Under the pieces are notes generated by a model, which saw only the letters and a program-made list of their open reading frames with translations, was not told the origin of the DNA and did no database searches. Below are positions 1-6,545 of a stretch of 7,017 nucleotides of DNA, one piece after another (the stretch's first letter is position 1; the number at the start of each line of letters is the position of its first letter). Made by a program: the position numbers and the translations under genes. Origin of the DNA: Morganella morganii (GTDB lineage: Bacteria > Pseudomonadota > Gammaproteobacteria > Enterobacterales > Enterobacteriaceae); contig NZ_NRQY01000001.1 of the NCBI RefSeq assembly GCF_003996855.1, positions 2,736,046-2,743,062 of the forward strand, in the 5' to 3' direction.

Positions 1-20
1 TATTTTTTCTGTTCGCAGAT

Positions 21-46
21 AAAATACCCAATCGGGTTATTTTTTA
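21..46 (-). terminator. Probable bidirectional intrinsic terminator after gmhB
   Basis: Read on the minus strand just after the gmhB stop codon, arms AAAATAACCC and GGGTATTTT pair around the loop GATT with one bulged A (about 9 base pairs), and the second arm continues as a T-rich run. On the plus strand the same hairpin is followed by TTATTTTTT, so it could also stop transcription entering from the left. The GC part of the stem is only four pairs, so the strength is uncertain. Positions 1-20 show nothing else. Confidence 0.55.
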
Positions 47-48
47 GG

Positions 49-618
49 TTATTTTGTGCTTTTTTGTACAGATTTCAGCAGTGCCGGTAAATCCGCAATG
101 CTGTTAATCACAATATCTGCCGCCGCTTCAGCGTCTTCCGTTACCGGTTTACCGGTGCGTACCAATACCGTTGTACCCACTTCGGCAACGCGCCCGGCCA
201 GCATATCGTCGAGCTTGTCCCCTACCATATAAGAGTTACTCATATCGATCTTCAGGAATTTTTGTGCATCCAGCAGCATACCCGGCGCCGGTTTGCGGCA
301 GTTACATGTCTGACGAAACTCTTCAACCGTGCCCTCCGGATGATGGGGGCAATAATAGATACCATCCAGATCAACGCCGCGATCCGCCAGAGACCAGTCC
401 ATCCACTCTGTCAGATGCATAAACTGATCTTCGGTAAACATACCGCGGGCGATACCTGACTGATTTGTGACTATGATTAGTGCATAGCCCATCTGTTTGA
501 TGGCCTGCATTGCTTCAATCGCGTTCTCGATAAACTGAAAATCATCAATCTCGTGGAGATAGCCGGTATCAACGTTAATGGTGCCGTCTCTGTCCAGAAA
601 TACTGCGGGGATACCCAT
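49..618 (-). CDS. gmhB: D-glycero-beta-D-manno-heptose-1,7-bisphosphate 7-phosphatase (GmhB)
   Basis: Cytoplasmic HAD-superfamily phosphatase of 189 residues. It removes the C7 phosphate from heptose bisphosphate on the way to ADP-heptose, the precursor of the lipopolysaccharide inner core. Visible motifs are the nucleophile loop DRDGTIN (D9 and D11), the motif-II threonine in VTNQSG (T51), a lysine in the CRKPAP segment (K109), and GDKLDD (D134, D137, D138). A structural zinc site typical of GmhB is seen as C90-x-H92 and C105-x-C107. Length is close to E. coli GmhB (about 191). The ATG at 618-616 is chosen because its N-terminus ([13 protein letters not shown]) runs directly into the family start and an AAGAG lies about 8 bases upstream. 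The gene is divergent from metN, as in E. coli. All catalytic and zinc residues are present. Confidence 0.97.
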   Translation of the reverse strand: MGIPAVFLDRDGTINVDTGYLHEIDDFQFIENAIEAMQAIKQMGYALIIVTNQSGIARGMFTEDQFMHLTEWMDWSLADRGVDLDGIYYCPHHPEGTVEEFRQTCNCRKPAPGMLLDAQKFLKIDMSNSYMVGDKLDDMLAGRVAEVGTTVLVRTGKPVTEDAEAAADIVINSIADLPALLKSVQKSTK

Positions 619-653
619 GGTTACACTCTTAGTTCGTCATCAATAATGTATTT

Positions 654-682
654 AGTATCGCTTATTTGATGAGGAATGAGAA
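654..682 (-). promoter_or_regulatory. Candidate gmhB sigma-70 promoter
   Basis: On the minus strand, TTCTCA (682-677) and GATACT (659-654) are separated by 17 bases, each matching four of six consensus positions. It lies 36 bases upstream of the gmhB start and does not overlap the metN promoter. This is a pattern match only; the region is AT-rich and other boxes are possible. Confidence 0.25.
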
Positions 683-705
683 TGCGGCCTGATAACTAAA
701 TCCTA

Positions 706-734
706 TTGACTTAGCCGTCCGGACATCTTAACAT
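706..734 (+). promoter_or_regulatory. metNIQ sigma-70 promoter
   Basis: A -35 box TTGACT (706-711, five of six consensus) and a -10 box TAACAT (729-734, four of six) are separated by exactly 17 bases. This places the start of transcription near 741 and gives a leader of about 48 bases before metN. The array of MetJ-like boxes starts within the spacer and runs over the -10 element, the geometry expected for repression by promoter occlusion. Confidence 0.6.
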
Positions 735-744
735 CCAAAAATCA
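713..744. promoter_or_regulatory. MetJ operator: tandem met boxes
   Basis: Four consecutive 8-base units in register can be compared with the MetJ met-box consensus AGACGTCT: AGCCGTCC (713-720, six of eight), GGACATCT (721-728, six of eight), TAACATCC (729-736, four of eight) and AAAAATCA (737-744, four of eight). MetJ with S-adenosylmethionine binds such arrays cooperatively, and the E. coli metNIQ operon is a known MetJ target. Two good boxes followed by two degenerate ones is usual for this regulator. Binding here is inferred from the match, the register and the gene context. Confidence 0.65.
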
Positions 745-745
745 T

Positions 746-788
746 CTGGTGAACAACCAGCTCCACGTAACAAGGTAATAATAATTAC
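746..788 (+). promoter_or_regulatory. metN leader with two small hairpins and a distant Shine-Dalgarno
   Basis: Just inside the predicted transcript, CTGGT (746-750) and ACCAG (756-760) form a perfect 5-bp hairpin with loop GAACA. The best ribosome-binding match, AAGG (772-775), lies 13 bases from the metN ATG, longer than usual. The spacer itself is an inverted repeat, GTAAT-AATA-ATTAC (775-788). Folding that AU-rich stem would bring the Shine-Dalgarno closer to the start codon. Both structures are seen in the sequence; any function is inference. Confidence 0.35.
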
Positions 789-1823
789 ATGATAAAGCTG
801 ACGAATATAAATAAGGTTTTTCAGCAGGGTCATCGCGAAATACAGGCACTCTCTGATATTAACCTGCACGTCCCGCAAGGACAGATTTACGGTGTGATCG
901 GTGCTTCCGGCGCCGGAAAAAGTACGCTTATCCGCTGTGTGAATATGCTGGAACGGCCGACATCCGGACAAGTACTCGTCGGTGGTCGTGACCTCACTAA
1001 GATGAACAATAAAGAGTTAACCCGTGCCCGCCGCGGCATCGGTATGATTTTTCAGCACTTTAATCTGCTCTCTTCCCGTACTGTGTTCGGGAATATCGCT
1101 CTGCCGCTGGAACTGGATCGCGTACCGGCTGCGGAAATTGAAAAACGGGTTGTGAAGCTGCTTGACCTGGTCGGCCTGGCTGATAAACGGGATGCTTATC
1201 CGGCAAATCTGTCCGGTGGTCAGAAGCAGCGTGTTGCTATCGCCCGTGCGCTGGCAAATGAACCTGAGGTTCTGCTGTGTGATGAAGCCACCAGCGCGCT
1301 GGACCCGGCAACCACCCGTTCGATTCTGGAACTGCTGAAAGATATCAACCGCCGGCTGGAGTTAACTATTCTGCTGATAACCCATGAAATGGATGTTGTA
1401 AAACGCATCTGTGACCAGGTGGCAGTTATCAGTGGCGGACAGCTGATTGAACAGAATACGGTGAGTGAAGTGTTCTCTCATCCGAAAACTCCGGTGGCGC
1501 AGGCGTTTATTGAGTCCACACTGCACCTGGATGTGCCGGAAGATTATCTGGCGCGGCTGAAACCGGAACCGGCGGAAGGGCTGGGGCCACTGCTGAAACT
1601 GGAGTTCGGTGGTCAGTCCGTTGATGCGCCGCTGATCTCTATTGCGTCACGTAAATTTAATATTGATATCAGCATACTGAGCTCTCAGATGGATTACGCG
1701 GGCGGTGTCAAATTTGGTGTCATGCTGGCAGAACTGGACGGCAACAGCCCGCAGGATGTTGAAGCGGCCATTGATTTTCTGAAAGAACACCACGTAAAAA
1801 CAGAGGTTCTCGGTTATGTCTGA
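789..1823 (+). CDS. metN: Methionine ABC transporter ATP-binding protein MetN
   Basis: ATPase subunit of the MetNIQ importer for D- and L-methionine, acting on the cytoplasmic face of the inner membrane as a dimer with two MetI. The 344 residues (E. coli about 343) hold all nucleotide-binding motifs: Walker A GASGAGKS (38-45), Q-loop Q89 in IFQHFN, signature LSGGQ (141-145), Walker B VLLCDE with catalytic E166, D-loop SALD (169-172) and switch H199. After about residue 265 comes the C-terminal NIL (ACT-like) domain. In the E. coli protein this domain binds methionine and inhibits transport when the internal pool is high; here it includes [11 protein letters not shown] and [10 protein letters not shown]. 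The ATG at 789 gives the family N-terminus [11 protein letters not shown]. It is first in the operon, under the MetJ-type operator, and overlaps metI by 8 bases. Confidence 0.98.
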   Translation: MIKLTNINKVFQQGHREIQALSDINLHVPQGQIYGVIGASGAGKSTLIRCVNMLERPTSGQVLVGGRDLTKMNNKELTRARRGIGMIFQHFNLLSSRTVFGNIALPLELDRVPAAEIEKRVVKLLDLVGLADKRDAYPANLSGGQKQRVAIARALANEPEVLLCDEATSALDPATTRSILELLKDINRRLELTILLITHEMDVVKRICDQVAVISGGQLIEQNTVSEVFSHPKTPVAQAFIESTLHLDVPEDYLARLKPEPAEGLGPLLKLEFGGQSVDAPLISIASRKFNIDISILSSQMDYAGGVKFGVMLAELDGNSPQDVEAAIDFLKEHHVKTEVLGYV

Positions 1824-2469
1824 AGGAATGATTTTACTGTTAGTTAAAGGCATCTGGGAAACCCTGGTCATGACATTTGCATCCGGTTTCCTGGGATTTT
1901 TAATCGGCCTGCCGGTGGGGGTACTGCTGTATATCACCCGTTCGGGGCAGATTGCGGATAATAAAAGTCTGTACCGGACCCTGTCCGTGCTGGTCAATAT
2001 TTTCCGTGCGATTCCGTTCATTATCTTGCTGGTGTGGATGATTCCGTTTACCCAGTTAGTTGTCGGTACATCTATCGGGTTACAGGCTGCGATTGTGCCA
2101 CTAACGGTCGGCGCCGCGCCATTTATTGCCCGCATGGTGGAAAATGCCCTGCTGGAGATCCCATCAGGTCTGATCGAAGCGTCCCGTTCAATGGGCGCCA
2201 CACCATTGCAGATTGTCAGTAAGATCCTGCTGCCGGAAGCATTACCGGGGTTGATCAACGCCGCGACGATTACACTGATCACCCTCGTGGGTTACTCCGC
2301 AATGGGTGGTGCTGTCGGTGCAGGCGGGTTAGGTCAGATTGGTTATCAGTATGGTTATGTCGGATATAACGCTGTCGTTATGAATACGGTATTGGCATTG
2401 CTGGTTGTTTTGGTCTTTATTATTCAGGTATGTGGTGATCGTCTGGTTAAAGCGGTTACCCACAAGTAA
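1816..2469 (+). CDS. metI: Methionine ABC transporter permease MetI
   Basis: Inner-membrane permease subunit of MetNIQ; two copies form the methionine channel. It has 217 residues, the same length as E. coli MetI. About five hydrophobic membrane segments are visible (near residues 17-40, 58-78, 88-112, 150-170 and 187-206). The cytoplasmic coupling-helix (EAA-type) motif, which contacts MetN, is at 121-140: [10 protein letters not shown] followed by [10 protein letters not shown]. The glycine-rich stretch [17 protein letters not shown] (164-180) is characteristic of the family. Translation starts at the ATG inside the last codons of metN (overlap ATGTCTGA, 1816-1823), implying translational coupling and similar amounts of the two subunits. 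No irregularity is seen. Confidence 0.98.
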   Translation: MSEGMILLLVKGIWETLVMTFASGFLGFLIGLPVGVLLYITRSGQIADNKSLYRTLSVLVNIFRAIPFIILLVWMIPFTQLVVGTSIGLQAAIVPLTVGAAPFIARMVENALLEIPSGLIEASRSMGATPLQIVSKILLPEALPGLINAATITLITLVGYSAMGGAVGAGGLGQIGYQYGYVGYNAVVMNTVLALLVVLVFIIQVCGDRLVKAVTHK

Positions 2470-2478
2470 GACACTCTC

Positions 2479-2502
2479 CGCGCCGCACTGACTGCGAACG
2501 CG
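2479..2502 (+). other. Intercistronic hairpin between metI and metQ
   Basis: In the 59-base gap, CGCG (2479-2482) pairs with CGCG (2499-2502) and GCA (2485-2487) with TGC (2493-2495), with a small internal loop (CC against GAA) and apical loop CTGAC. There is no U-tract, so it is not an intrinsic terminator. Hairpins between permease and binding-protein genes can stabilise one part of an ABC-transporter mRNA; that role here is inference. The metQ Shine-Dalgarno GAGGAAAG (2516-2523) is outside the hairpin and very strong. Confidence 0.3.
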
Positions 2503-2528
2503 TATTACACAGAACGAGGAAAGAAAAG

Positions 2529-3344
2529 ATGGCTTTTAAATTAAAATCGCTTGTCGTTGCCGGGGCTTTGCTGGGTTCATTAGTGCTGGCGGGTTGCGGA
2601 CAGAATGAAAAAGATCCGAAAAGTATCAAAGTCGGCGTGATCGTCGGTGCTGAACAGCAGGTGGCGGAAGTGGCGAAGAAAGTTGCCAAAGATAAATACG
2701 ACCTGAATGTGGAGCTGGTCACCTTCAATGACTACGTCATGCCGAATGAAGCACTCAGCCGTGGTGATATCGACCTGAACGCATTCCAGCACAAGCCATA
2801 TCTAGATCAGCAGATTAAAGATCGTAACTATAAGTTAACCCCGGTGGGGAATACCTTTGTTTATCCGATTGCCGGTTATTCTAAGAAAATCAAATCACTG
2901 GATGAGTTACAGGACGGTGCACAGGTCGCTCTGCCGAATGACCCTACCAACCTCGGCCGTTCACTGCTGTTATTACAGAAGCAGGGGTTAATCAAACTGA
3001 AAGAAGGTACCGGTCTGCTGCCGACCGTTCTCGATGTGGCGGAAAACCCGAAAGGCCTGAAGCTGATCGAGCTGGAAGCACCACAGCTGCCGCGTTCACT
3101 GGATGACAATAAGATCGACCTCGCCGTGATCAACACCACCTACGCCAGTCAGATCAATTTAACTCCGTCCAAAGACGGCTTATTTGTCGAAGATAAAGAT
3201 TCACCCTACGTCAATATTATTGTCTCCCGGGAAGATAATAAAGACAGCGAAGCTGTGAAGCAATTTGTCCAGGCATATCAGTCAGATGAAGTCTTTAACG
3301 AAGCAGATAAAGTCTTCAACGGTGGTGCAGTGAAAGGCTGGTAA
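2529..3344 (+). CDS. metQ: Methionine-binding lipoprotein MetQ
   Basis: Periplasmic substrate-binding subunit of MetNIQ, of the NlpA/MetQ lipoprotein family; it captures methionine and delivers it to MetI. The 271 residues (same as E. coli MetQ) begin with a lipoprotein signal peptide: MAFKLK, a hydrophobic core, and the lipobox LAGC with lipidated C23. The mature protein has family hallmarks such as KVGVIVGAEQQVAEVA (34-49), NAFQHKPYLDQQ (84-95), VGNTFVYPIAGYSKKIKSL, PNDPTNLGRSLLLLQ (136-150) and AVINTTYA, ending in NGGAVKGW. The start is fixed by the signal peptide and by GAGGAAAG 6 to 8 bases upstream, the best ribosome-binding site in the window, in keeping with the excess of binding protein usual in ABC importers. 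It is last in the operon and followed by a strong terminator. Confidence 0.98.
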   Translation: MAFKLKSLVVAGALLGSLVLAGCGQNEKDPKSIKVGVIVGAEQQVAEVAKKVAKDKYDLNVELVTFNDYVMPNEALSRGDIDLNAFQHKPYLDQQIKDRNYKLTPVGNTFVYPIAGYSKKIKSLDELQDGAQVALPNDPTNLGRSLLLLQKQGLIKLKEGTGLLPTVLDVAENPKGLKLIELEAPQLPRSLDDNKIDLAVINTTYASQINLTPSKDGLFVEDKDSPYVNIIVSREDNKDSEAVKQFVQAYQSDEVFNEADKVFNGGAVKGW

Positions 3345-3407
3345 AAGACCGGAAGTTCAGAATTACCGGTAAATTCTTTTCTCTTCAATCAAAGAATATT
3401 ACACTGA

Positions 3408-3440
3408 GGGTGAACAATTGTTCACCCTTTTTGTTTTTTT
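3408..3440 (+). terminator. Intrinsic terminator of metNIQ
   Basis: A perfect inverted repeat, GGGTGAAC (3408-3415), AATT, GTTCACCC (3420-3427), is followed at once by a T-rich tail of TTTTT, G and seven more T (3428-3440). It lies 63 bases past the metQ stop and separates the methionine operon from rcsF. A shorter palindrome, TTACCGGTAA (3363-3372), sits between the stop and the terminator; no function is assigned. Confidence 0.93.
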
Positions 3441-3480
3441 ATGATCATAAAATGTCATTAATATAAATAATAATACTTAT
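3441..3480 (+). promoter_or_regulatory. AT-rich upstream region likely to hold the rcsF promoter
   Basis: Because a strong terminator lies immediately upstream, rcsF needs its own promoter, and the only room is the AT-rich stretch between 3441 and about 3510. TATAAA (3462-3467) and TAATAC (3471-3476) could serve as -10 boxes, but neither has a convincing -35 box at 16 to 18 bases. The location is therefore inferred from context more than from motif quality. Confidence 0.3.
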
Positions 3481-3523
3481 CTGCCTTTATTTTTCTGTTT
3501 TGTACAGCCAGAGGATTTTTTCC

Positions 3524-3934
3524 ATGCGAGTGCTTATTATCAGCCTGCTTGCTCTTCTCATCGCAGGATGCTCTTTCCGTCAGAGTCATTCTGAGCAGGA
3601 ACAAGTGCAATATGCCGATATGCGGCTGAAAAAACCGGCCGGTAAAAAAGCCAAATCAACATCCGCAGCATCACGCGTCAAACTCTATACCCACCCGGAA
3701 GAGCTTCTGGGTAAACCTTTCCGTGACCTTGGTATCGTTTTGGGTCAGAATTGCCGGGAAGCGGCAAAATCTGCCCAGTCCGGTATTCCGGCAGCCCGCA
3801 AACAGATGCTGTACCGGGCCGGAAAACTGAAAGCAGATGCCGTGTTACTCCACCAGTGTGATGTGACACCTGCTCAGGGTTGTAAGCAGCTGGCGGTATG
3901 CGAAGGTACTGCAATTAAGGTTGATGATGTCTGA
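3524..3934 (+). CDS. rcsF: Rcs stress-sensing outer-membrane lipoprotein RcsF
   Basis: RcsF senses envelope and lipopolysaccharide damage and, through IgaA, activates the RcsC-RcsD-RcsB phosphorelay. The 136-residue protein (E. coli about 134) starts with a lipoprotein signal and lipobox LIAGC, with lipidated C16 followed by Ser, a +2 residue that permits outer-membrane sorting. After a linker rich in Lys and Ser comes the folded domain (about 50-131) with YTHPEELLGKPFRDLG and four cysteines, C77, C112, C120 and C126. These correspond to the two disulfides of the E. coli protein (C74-C118 and C109-C124), so pairing C77-C120 and C112-C126 is expected. The ATG at 3524 has AGAGGA 8 bases upstream and gives a normal signal peptide; a TTG 24 bases earlier would add MYSQRIFS and lacks such a site. 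The 3' end overlaps trmO by 8 bases. Confidence 0.95.
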   Translation: MRVLIISLLALLIAGCSFRQSHSEQEQVQYADMRLKKPAGKKAKSTSAASRVKLYTHPEELLGKPFRDLGIVLGQNCREAAKSAQSGIPAARKQMLYRAGKLKADAVLLHQCDVTPAQGCKQLAVCEGTAIKVDDV

Positions 3935-4634
3935 GTTTTCATTTTCCCCCGTTGGTTTTATACATTCTCCGTGGCAGGAAAAATTTGCGATCCCGCGCCA
4001 GCCGGGACTTGTTGAGGACGGTACAGGTGAGCTGCACTTTGTTGCACCCTATAATCACGCCGATTGCGTGCGCGGACTGGAACAATTCAGTCACGTATGG
4101 GTTATCTTTGTTTTCCATGATATTCCGGCCGGCAGCTGGCGTCCGCTGGTGCGTCCGCCGCGCCTGGGCGGCAATGCCAAAATGGGCGTATTTGCCACCC
4201 GCTCCACCTTCCGTCCGAATCCGATCGGGATGTCACTGGTTGAACTGAAAAAAGTCTGTTACGACGGCGATACTGCCTATCTCTCTCTCGGCAGTCTGGA
4301 TCTGCTTAACGGCACACCTGTGCTGGATATCAAACCCTATCTGCCCTATGCTGAATCCGTCCCCGGGGCACTGGCCGGTTTTGCGCAGGAAGAGCCGCCT
4401 GCCGATATGCCGGTCGTATTCAGCACTGCGGCACAGCAATTCATAACGGCTCAGGCCGCGCGGTATCCTGATTTGGCACGTTTTATCACTCAGGTACTGG
4501 CGCAGGACCCGCGTCCGGCGTATAAAAAACAACAGGCTGACGATAAAATTTATGCTGTCCATCTGCTGGATTTAAATGTCCGCTGGCATATCCGCGATGG
4601 TGTGACCGAAGTCATCAGTCTGGAAAAACGCTAA
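3927..4634 (+). CDS. trmO: tRNA (adenine(37)-N6)-methyltransferase TrmO (TsaA/YaeB family)
   Basis: Cytoplasmic SAM-dependent enzyme that N6-methylates t6A37 to m6t6A37 in threonine tRNAs, aiding codon reading. It is a TsaA/YaeB-type beta-barrel protein, unlike classic Rossmann methyltransferases. From the ATG at 3927 it has 235 residues, equal to E. coli YaeB as I recall it. Conserved blocks are EKFAIPRQPGL (18-28), FSHVWVIFVFH (54-64), RPPRLGGNAKMGVFATRS (76-93), FRPNPIGMSLVEL (95-107), GSLDLLNGTPVLDIKPYLPY (122-141) and, in the C-terminal part, AQDPRPAY (192-199). Upstream candidates TTG 3921 and ATG 3924 crowd the Shine-Dalgarno AAGG (3917-3920); 3927 leaves 6 bases and gives the E. coli-like start MSEF. 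The start overlaps the rcsF stop, implying translational coupling. Confidence 0.95.
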   Translation: MSEFSFSPVGFIHSPWQEKFAIPRQPGLVEDGTGELHFVAPYNHADCVRGLEQFSHVWVIFVFHDIPAGSWRPLVRPPRLGGNAKMGVFATRSTFRPNPIGMSLVELKKVCYDGDTAYLSLGSLDLLNGTPVLDIKPYLPYAESVPGALAGFAQEEPPADMPVVFSTAAQQFITAQAARYPDLARFITQVLAQDPRPAYKKQQADDKIYAVHLLDLNVRWHIRDGVTEVISLEKR

Positions 4635-4636
4635 AA

Positions 4637-4661
4637 CGCGATTCCCCTCTTTTGAGGCGCG
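4637..4661 (+). other. Hairpin just after trmO
   Basis: Directly after the trmO stop, CGCG (4637-4640) can pair with CGCG (4658-4661) and CCTC (4646-4649) with GAGG (4654-4657) around a TTTT loop, leaving ATTCC bulged. No T-run follows, so it is not a standard intrinsic terminator. It may mark the 3' end of the rcsF-trmO message or simply slow transcription towards proS. The pairing is seen; the function is unknown. Confidence 0.3.
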
Positions 4662-4695
4662 GCAGTCACTGGTAAACTGTCAGGCTTAATTTCAC

Positions 4696-4707
4696 TTCTG
4701 CGCAGAA
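4696..4707. repeat. Perfect 12-base palindrome upstream of proS
   Basis: TTCTGCGCAGAA is a perfect inverted repeat 47 bases upstream of the proS start codon, and TCTGCG recurs at 4712-4717. It does not match the LexA (CTGT-N8-ACAG) or met-box consensus. It could be a protein-binding site or part of a leader structure. I could not assign a convincing sigma-70 promoter to the 119-base trmO-proS gap: GATAAG (4717-4722) is a possible -10 without a good -35. Confidence 0.3.
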
Positions 4708-4753
4708 TACCTCTGCGATAAGACATGTTTGTCGTTCTAATGGAACCTAAATA

Positions 4754-6475
4754 ATGCGTACTACCCAATATCTGCTCTCTACTCTGAAAGAGACCCCTGC
4801 TGACGCCGAAGTGGTCAGTCATCAGCTTATGCTGCGCGCCGGGATGATCCGTAAACTTGCTTCAGGTCTGTACAACTGGATGCCGACCGGTGTCCGCGTA
4901 TTACGCAAAGTTGAGAAGATCGTGCGTGAAGAGATGGAAAATGCCGGTTCACTGGAAATTTCCATGCCGGTGGTTCAGCCTGCGGATTTATGGCTGGAGA
5001 GCGGACGCTGGGAACAGTACGGTCCGGAGCTGCTCCGTATCACCGATCGCGGCGATCGCCAGTTTGTACTGGGTCCGACGCACGAAGAAGTGGTCACAGA
5101 TATCATCCGTAACGAAGTGACATCGTATAAACAGCTGCCGCTGAATGTGTTCCAGATCCAGACCAAATTCCGTGATGAAGTTCGTCCGCGTTTTGGTGTG
5201 ATGCGCTCCCGTGAATTTATCATGAAAGATGCATACTCTTTCCATCTGACTCAGGATTCACTGCAGGAAACGTACGATACGATGTATCAGGCGTACAGCA
5301 AAATCTTCAACCGTATCGGGCTGGATTTCCGTGCGGTAATGGCAGATACCGGTTCTATCGGCGGTAGTGCATCTCATGAATTCCAGGTACTGGCGCAGAG
5401 CGGCGAAGATGATGTTATTTTCTCCTCTGAGTCCGATTACGCGGCTAATATTGAGCTGGCAGAAGCGGTCTGCAATATTACTGAGCGCCCTGCGCCGCAG
5501 AAAACAATGGAACTGGTTGATACACCAAACGCGAAAACTATCGCGGAGCTGGTTGAACAGTTTAATCTGCCGGTTGAGAAAACTGTCAAAACTCTGATTG
5601 TTCACGGCAGTAAAGAGAGCGGCCATAAGCTGGTTGCGCTGCTGGTGCGCGGTGATCACGAGCTCAACGAAGTGAAAGCGGAAAAACACCCGCTGGTTGC
5701 CGCTCCGCTGGAATTTGCAACAGAAGAAGAGATCCGCGCAGCCCTGAATGCCGGCCCGGGTTCACTGGGGCCGGTTAATCTGCCGCTGCCGGTGATCGCT
5801 GACCGTACCGTTGCCATGATGAGTGATTTCGGTGCCGGTGCAAACATCGACGGCAAACACTATTTCGGTATCAACTGGGAGCGTGATACTGCCCTGCCTG
5901 AAGTGGCGGATATCCGTAATGTGGTCGCCGGTGACCCGAGCCCGGACGGCAAAGGCACGCTGATGATCAAGCGCGGAATTGAAGTCGGTCATATCTTCCA
6001 GCTCGGTAAAAAATATTCCGAAGCACTGAAAGCGACTGTTCAGAATGAAGCCGGCCATAACGAAGTCGTCTTCATGGGTTGCTACGGCATCGGGGTGACC
6101 CGCATTGTCGCAGCAGCGATTGAGCAGAACTTCGATGATCGCGGTATTATCTGGCCGGATGCAATTGCTCCGTTCCAGGTTGCTCTGCTGCCGATGAATA
6201 TGCACAAGTCTTACCGCGTGAAAGAAGTGGCGGAAAAACTCTACTCAGACCTGACCGCTCAGGGCATTGAAATGATCTTTGATGACCGTAAAGAGCGTCC
6301 GGGTGTGATGTTTGCGGATATGGAACTGATAGGTATCCCGCATACCATCGTTATCGGTGATCGCAACCTCGACAGCGGTGTGGTGGAATACAAATACCGC
6401 CGCAGCGAAGATAAATCCCTGATCGCGCTGGATGACGTTGTCAGTGTGCTGAAAGAGAAAATCATCACCGCCTGA
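4754..6475 (+). CDS. proS: Prolyl-tRNA synthetase (bacterial type with editing domain)
   Basis: Cytoplasmic class II aminoacyl-tRNA synthetase that charges tRNA-Pro with proline. It has 573 residues (E. coli about 572). The catalytic core carries motif 1 around [13 protein letters not shown] (38-50), the segment VLGPTHEE (105-112), motif 2 [19 protein letters not shown] (137-155) and motif 3 GCYGIGVTR (442-450). Between motifs 2 and 3 lies the INS editing domain (about 224-407), which hydrolyses mischarged Ala-tRNA-Pro. K279 and H369, editing-site positions known from E. coli ProS, are at the same numbers. The anticodon-binding domain covers about 475-573, including [18 protein letters not shown]. 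The ATG at 4754 has TGGAA 8 bases upstream and begins with the family start [19 protein letters not shown]. It is the last intact gene in the window. Confidence 0.98.
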   Translation: MRTTQYLLSTLKETPADAEVVSHQLMLRAGMIRKLASGLYNWMPTGVRVLRKVEKIVREEMENAGSLEISMPVVQPADLWLESGRWEQYGPELLRITDRGDRQFVLGPTHEEVVTDIIRNEVTSYKQLPLNVFQIQTKFRDEVRPRFGVMRSREFIMKDAYSFHLTQDSLQETYDTMYQAYSKIFNRIGLDFRAVMADTGSIGGSASHEFQVLAQSGEDDVIFSSESDYAANIELAEAVCNITERPAPQKTMELVDTPNAKTIAELVEQFNLPVEKTVKTLIVHGSKESGHKLVALLVRGDHELNEVKAEKHPLVAAPLEFATEEEIRAALNAGPGSLGPVNLPLPVIADRTVAMMSDFGAGANIDGKHYFGINWERDTALPEVADIRNVVAGDPSPDGKGTLMIKRGIEVGHIFQLGKKYSEALKATVQNEAGHNEVVFMGCYGIGVTRIVAAAIEQNFDDRGIIWPDAIAPFQVALLPMNMHKSYRVKEVAEKLYSDLTAQGIEMIFDDRKERPGVMFADMELIGIPHTIVIGDRNLDSGVVEYKYRRSEDKSLIALDDVVSVLKEKIITA

Positions 6476-6490
6476 TTATCAGTGCGGTGA
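6465..6490 (+). other. Hairpin spanning the proS stop codon
   Basis: TCACCGC (6465-6471) pairs with GCGGTGA (6484-6490), and CTGA (6472-6475) with TCAG (6479-6482), with a TTA loop and one bulged T. This gives about 11 base pairs, with the proS stop codon TGA (6473-6475) inside the upper stem. It touches the next hairpin (6491-6523). No T-run follows. It may protect the 3' end of the message. Confidence 0.4.
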
Positions 6491-6523
6491 ATCATACCCT
6501 CCCGCATAGCGGGGGGTTATGAT
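6491..6523. terminator. Strong hairpin after proS, possible terminator or 3'-end stabiliser
   Basis: Fifteen-base arms ATCATACCCTCCCGC (6491-6505) and GCGGGGGGTTATGAT (6509-6523) pair around an ATA loop with one G-T wobble and one C-T mismatch. The stem is very stable, but neither strand shows the U-tract of an intrinsic terminator. Lying between proS and a minus-strand relict, it could serve convergent transcripts from both sides. Rho-dependent ending with the hairpin as a barrier to exonucleases is plausible inference. Confidence 0.5.
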
Positions 6524-6545
6524 ATGACGATACAGAAACAATTCA

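Noticed and set aside
1..48. A possible link to an rRNA operon, since gmhB is next to rrnH in E. coli.
   Set aside because: Only 48 bases lie beyond gmhB; they hold a terminator-like hairpin and no rRNA or rRNA-promoter sequence can be seen.
1647..2282. A 211-codon open frame on the minus strand opposite metI and the end of metN.
   Set aside because: It is antisense to two unmistakable, full-length genes, has no family motifs or ribosome site, and its low-complexity residues are what a mirrored membrane-protein gene produces.
3363..3372. The palindrome TTACCGGTAA after metQ as a possible terminator or operator.
   Set aside because: It is short, has no T-run, matches no site I know, and a far stronger terminator follows at 3408-3440.
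3500..3523. A TTG start that would lengthen RcsF by eight residues.
   Set aside because: The ATG at 3524 has a well-placed AGAGGA and gives a standard lipoprotein signal with the cysteine at position 16, as in E. coli.
3921..3926. Earlier starts for trmO (TTG 3921, ATG 3924).
   Set aside because: They lie 0 and 3 bases from the AAGG ribosome site, too close; the ATG at 3927 has 6-base spacing and gives the E. coli-like length and N-terminus.
4740..4754. A four-residue mini-ORF (MEPK) whose stop overlaps the proS ATG.
   Set aside because: It has no ribosome site of its own, its first bases are part of the proS Shine-Dalgarno, and such short frames are common by chance.
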